Shown in pieces: positions 63,277-64,000 of a DNA stretch of 64,000 nt. This DNA is from Alloyangia pacifica (GTDB lineage: Bacteria; Pseudomonadota; Alphaproteobacteria; Rhodobacterales; Rhodobacteraceae), in the NCBI RefSeq assembly GCF_020524285.1, contig NZ_JAIVKX010000004.1:62001-126000 (forward strand). Direction: 5' to 3'. The position numbers were made by a program, and so were the translations under genes. Position 1 is the stretch's first letter. Each line of letters opens with the position of its first letter. The notes beneath the pieces were generated by a model. It searched no databases. It was not told the DNA's origin and was given only the letters and a program-made list of their open reading frames with translations.

Positions 63277-63846
63277 TTAGCAACTCCAATGAGGGCTAAA
63301 AATAGCCCTTTCCCAAGTGAGAGAGACATCCGAGATGAGAGCAACCTGACAGCAGAGATAACGCTCAATCTCGGCGTCTACGGACGCTATGTCTCCAGTC
63401 TTTTTGTTGACACGTCCCAGAACGGATGCAGCTCGATACGAGGAAACGAAATCTCCTTTCGCCAGGTAGTAGCAAATATCTCTTCGCAACTCTGGAGGTT
63501 CTAATTTAAGGCTTGACCGCTCATCTAGTTCAGAGGGCTTTACAAGTGCAAACCTAGATAGTTGGTAGTACACATCACGAGGAAGAGGCTGCCAGACGGT
63601 TTGCTGACAACCAGCGCCTAAAACATTGCTTTGGCTAAGCTTTTCAACGAAAAATTTGGGCAAAGTACGCTCAGCGCCCTGCCCAAATAGAAAATATGCA
63701 GCGCACACCTCCAGCCAATACGTCTCAACCACTGGCGCCATCTCTGGATCTTCACAAACATGCAAAAACCTATCAATGCCGACCTGGGGTATCGAGCAAA
63801 GCAATGGCAGGATTATTCCGCGCTTGTCTAGAGATGGATCATTCAC
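63277..63846 (-). CDS. Unknown helical protein, partner of the DUF6895-like gene
   Basis: 189 residues from a GTG whose bases overlap the stop of the upstream gene (GTGA). It contains LCSIPQVGIDRFLHVCEDPEM, ETYWLEVCAAYFLFGQGAER and PPELRRDICYYLAKGDFVSSYRAA. I do not recognise a family. It looks soluble and helical, with several cysteines. An in-frame TTG at 63864 is an alternative start. AT-rich like its neighbours. Its stop is followed at once by the DUF6895-like start, so the chain is strongly coupled. Confidence 0.65.
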   Translation of the reverse strand: MNDPSLDKRGIILPLLCSIPQVGIDRFLHVCEDPEMAPVVETYWLEVCAAYFLFGQGAERTLPKFFVEKLSQSNVLGAGCQQTVWQPLPRDVYYQLSRFALVKPSELDERSSLKLEPPELRRDICYYLAKGDFVSSYRAASVLGRVNKKTGDIASVDAEIERYLCCQVALISDVSLTWERAIFSPHWSC

Positions 63847-64000
63847 AGAGGCTGTGACCAGCAATCAAGGCAAAAGTCACAAATGATCATTGAACTAATT
63901 TCGTTCGGCGTTCCAATCGTCGCCCGCAATCCACGTATCTGCTCAAATTCATCTTTGGGGAGCACTTCCGCTGCGGGGCAGGTCTCCTCTGTGCAATCTC
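63843..64000 (-). CDS. C-terminus of a cysteine-containing protein, partial (runs off the window)
   Basis: 52 codons reach the window edge and end in a TGA that overlaps the next GTG start. The piece reads CTEETCPAAEVLPKDEFEQI and further on SMIICDFCLDCWSQPL, with five cysteines. The end CDFCLDCW is a CxxCxxC arrangement, which could bind metal, form disulfides or be a peptide substrate. Too little is visible to name it. Confidence 0.55.
   Translation of the reverse strand, partial: DCTEETCPAAEVLPKDEFEQIRGLRATIGTPNEISSMIICDFCLDCWSQPL

Overview
The window reads as a GC-rich alphaproteobacterial chromosome segment, most likely Rhodobacteraceae (Roseobacter group). The basis is protein resemblance recalled from that family, the run CarD / 7Fe ferredoxin / S4 RNA-binding protein / Suv3-like helicase, a SAM-II riboswitch ahead of a metZ-like start, and a metR-metF pair. 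No database search was possible. All names come from motifs and recalled family resemblance. No tRNA or rRNA gene was seen.

1-48 kb is core-like chromosome with tightly packed genes. It opens with the first codons of a metZ-like gene (minus strand) under a SAM-II riboswitch and a terminator-like hairpin. Next come a Kef-type K+/H+ antiporter, an NDH-2-like dehydrogenase, the CarD-to-helicase block, an SCP2/hydrolase pair, and an exonuclease-ligase pair that is half of the ligase-associated DNA repair cluster. A class III Lys/Arg/Orn decarboxylase and a PepF peptidase follow. A run of small stress and transport genes includes a divergent lysE-argP pair. A branched-chain-type ABC importer follows, in which one permease and both ATPases are fused in a single protein, overlapping a cytosine-deaminase-like amidohydrolase. 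Then come thrS, cspA and metR/metF. At 38-44 kb lie a HAD phosphatase, a glucosyl-3-phosphoglycerate synthase, a GntP permease and a GH13_18 sugar phosphorylase. Together these could make and break down glucosylglycerate. purU and a membrane acyltransferase close the core part.

48-62 kb is accessory. A P4-type integrase is followed by an IS5-family element with intact ends but a frameshifted transposase, three small phage/plasmid-like genes (one HTH, one DUF6362-like) and a second IS5 remnant. Then come a phasin, a solitary Y-family polymerase, a three-gene HlyD/ABC-2 export operon, a SHOCT-domain protein and a short tyrosine recombinase. Several 300-650 bp stretches here hold no recognisable gene.

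62-64 kb is strikingly AT-rich. It carries a perfect 8-bp tandem repeat next to a minus-strand chain of three tightly coupled genes: a cysteine-rich C-terminus running off the window edge, an unknown protein, and a DUF6895-like protein. This is the best candidate here for an undescribed system, but its upstream half lies outside the window.
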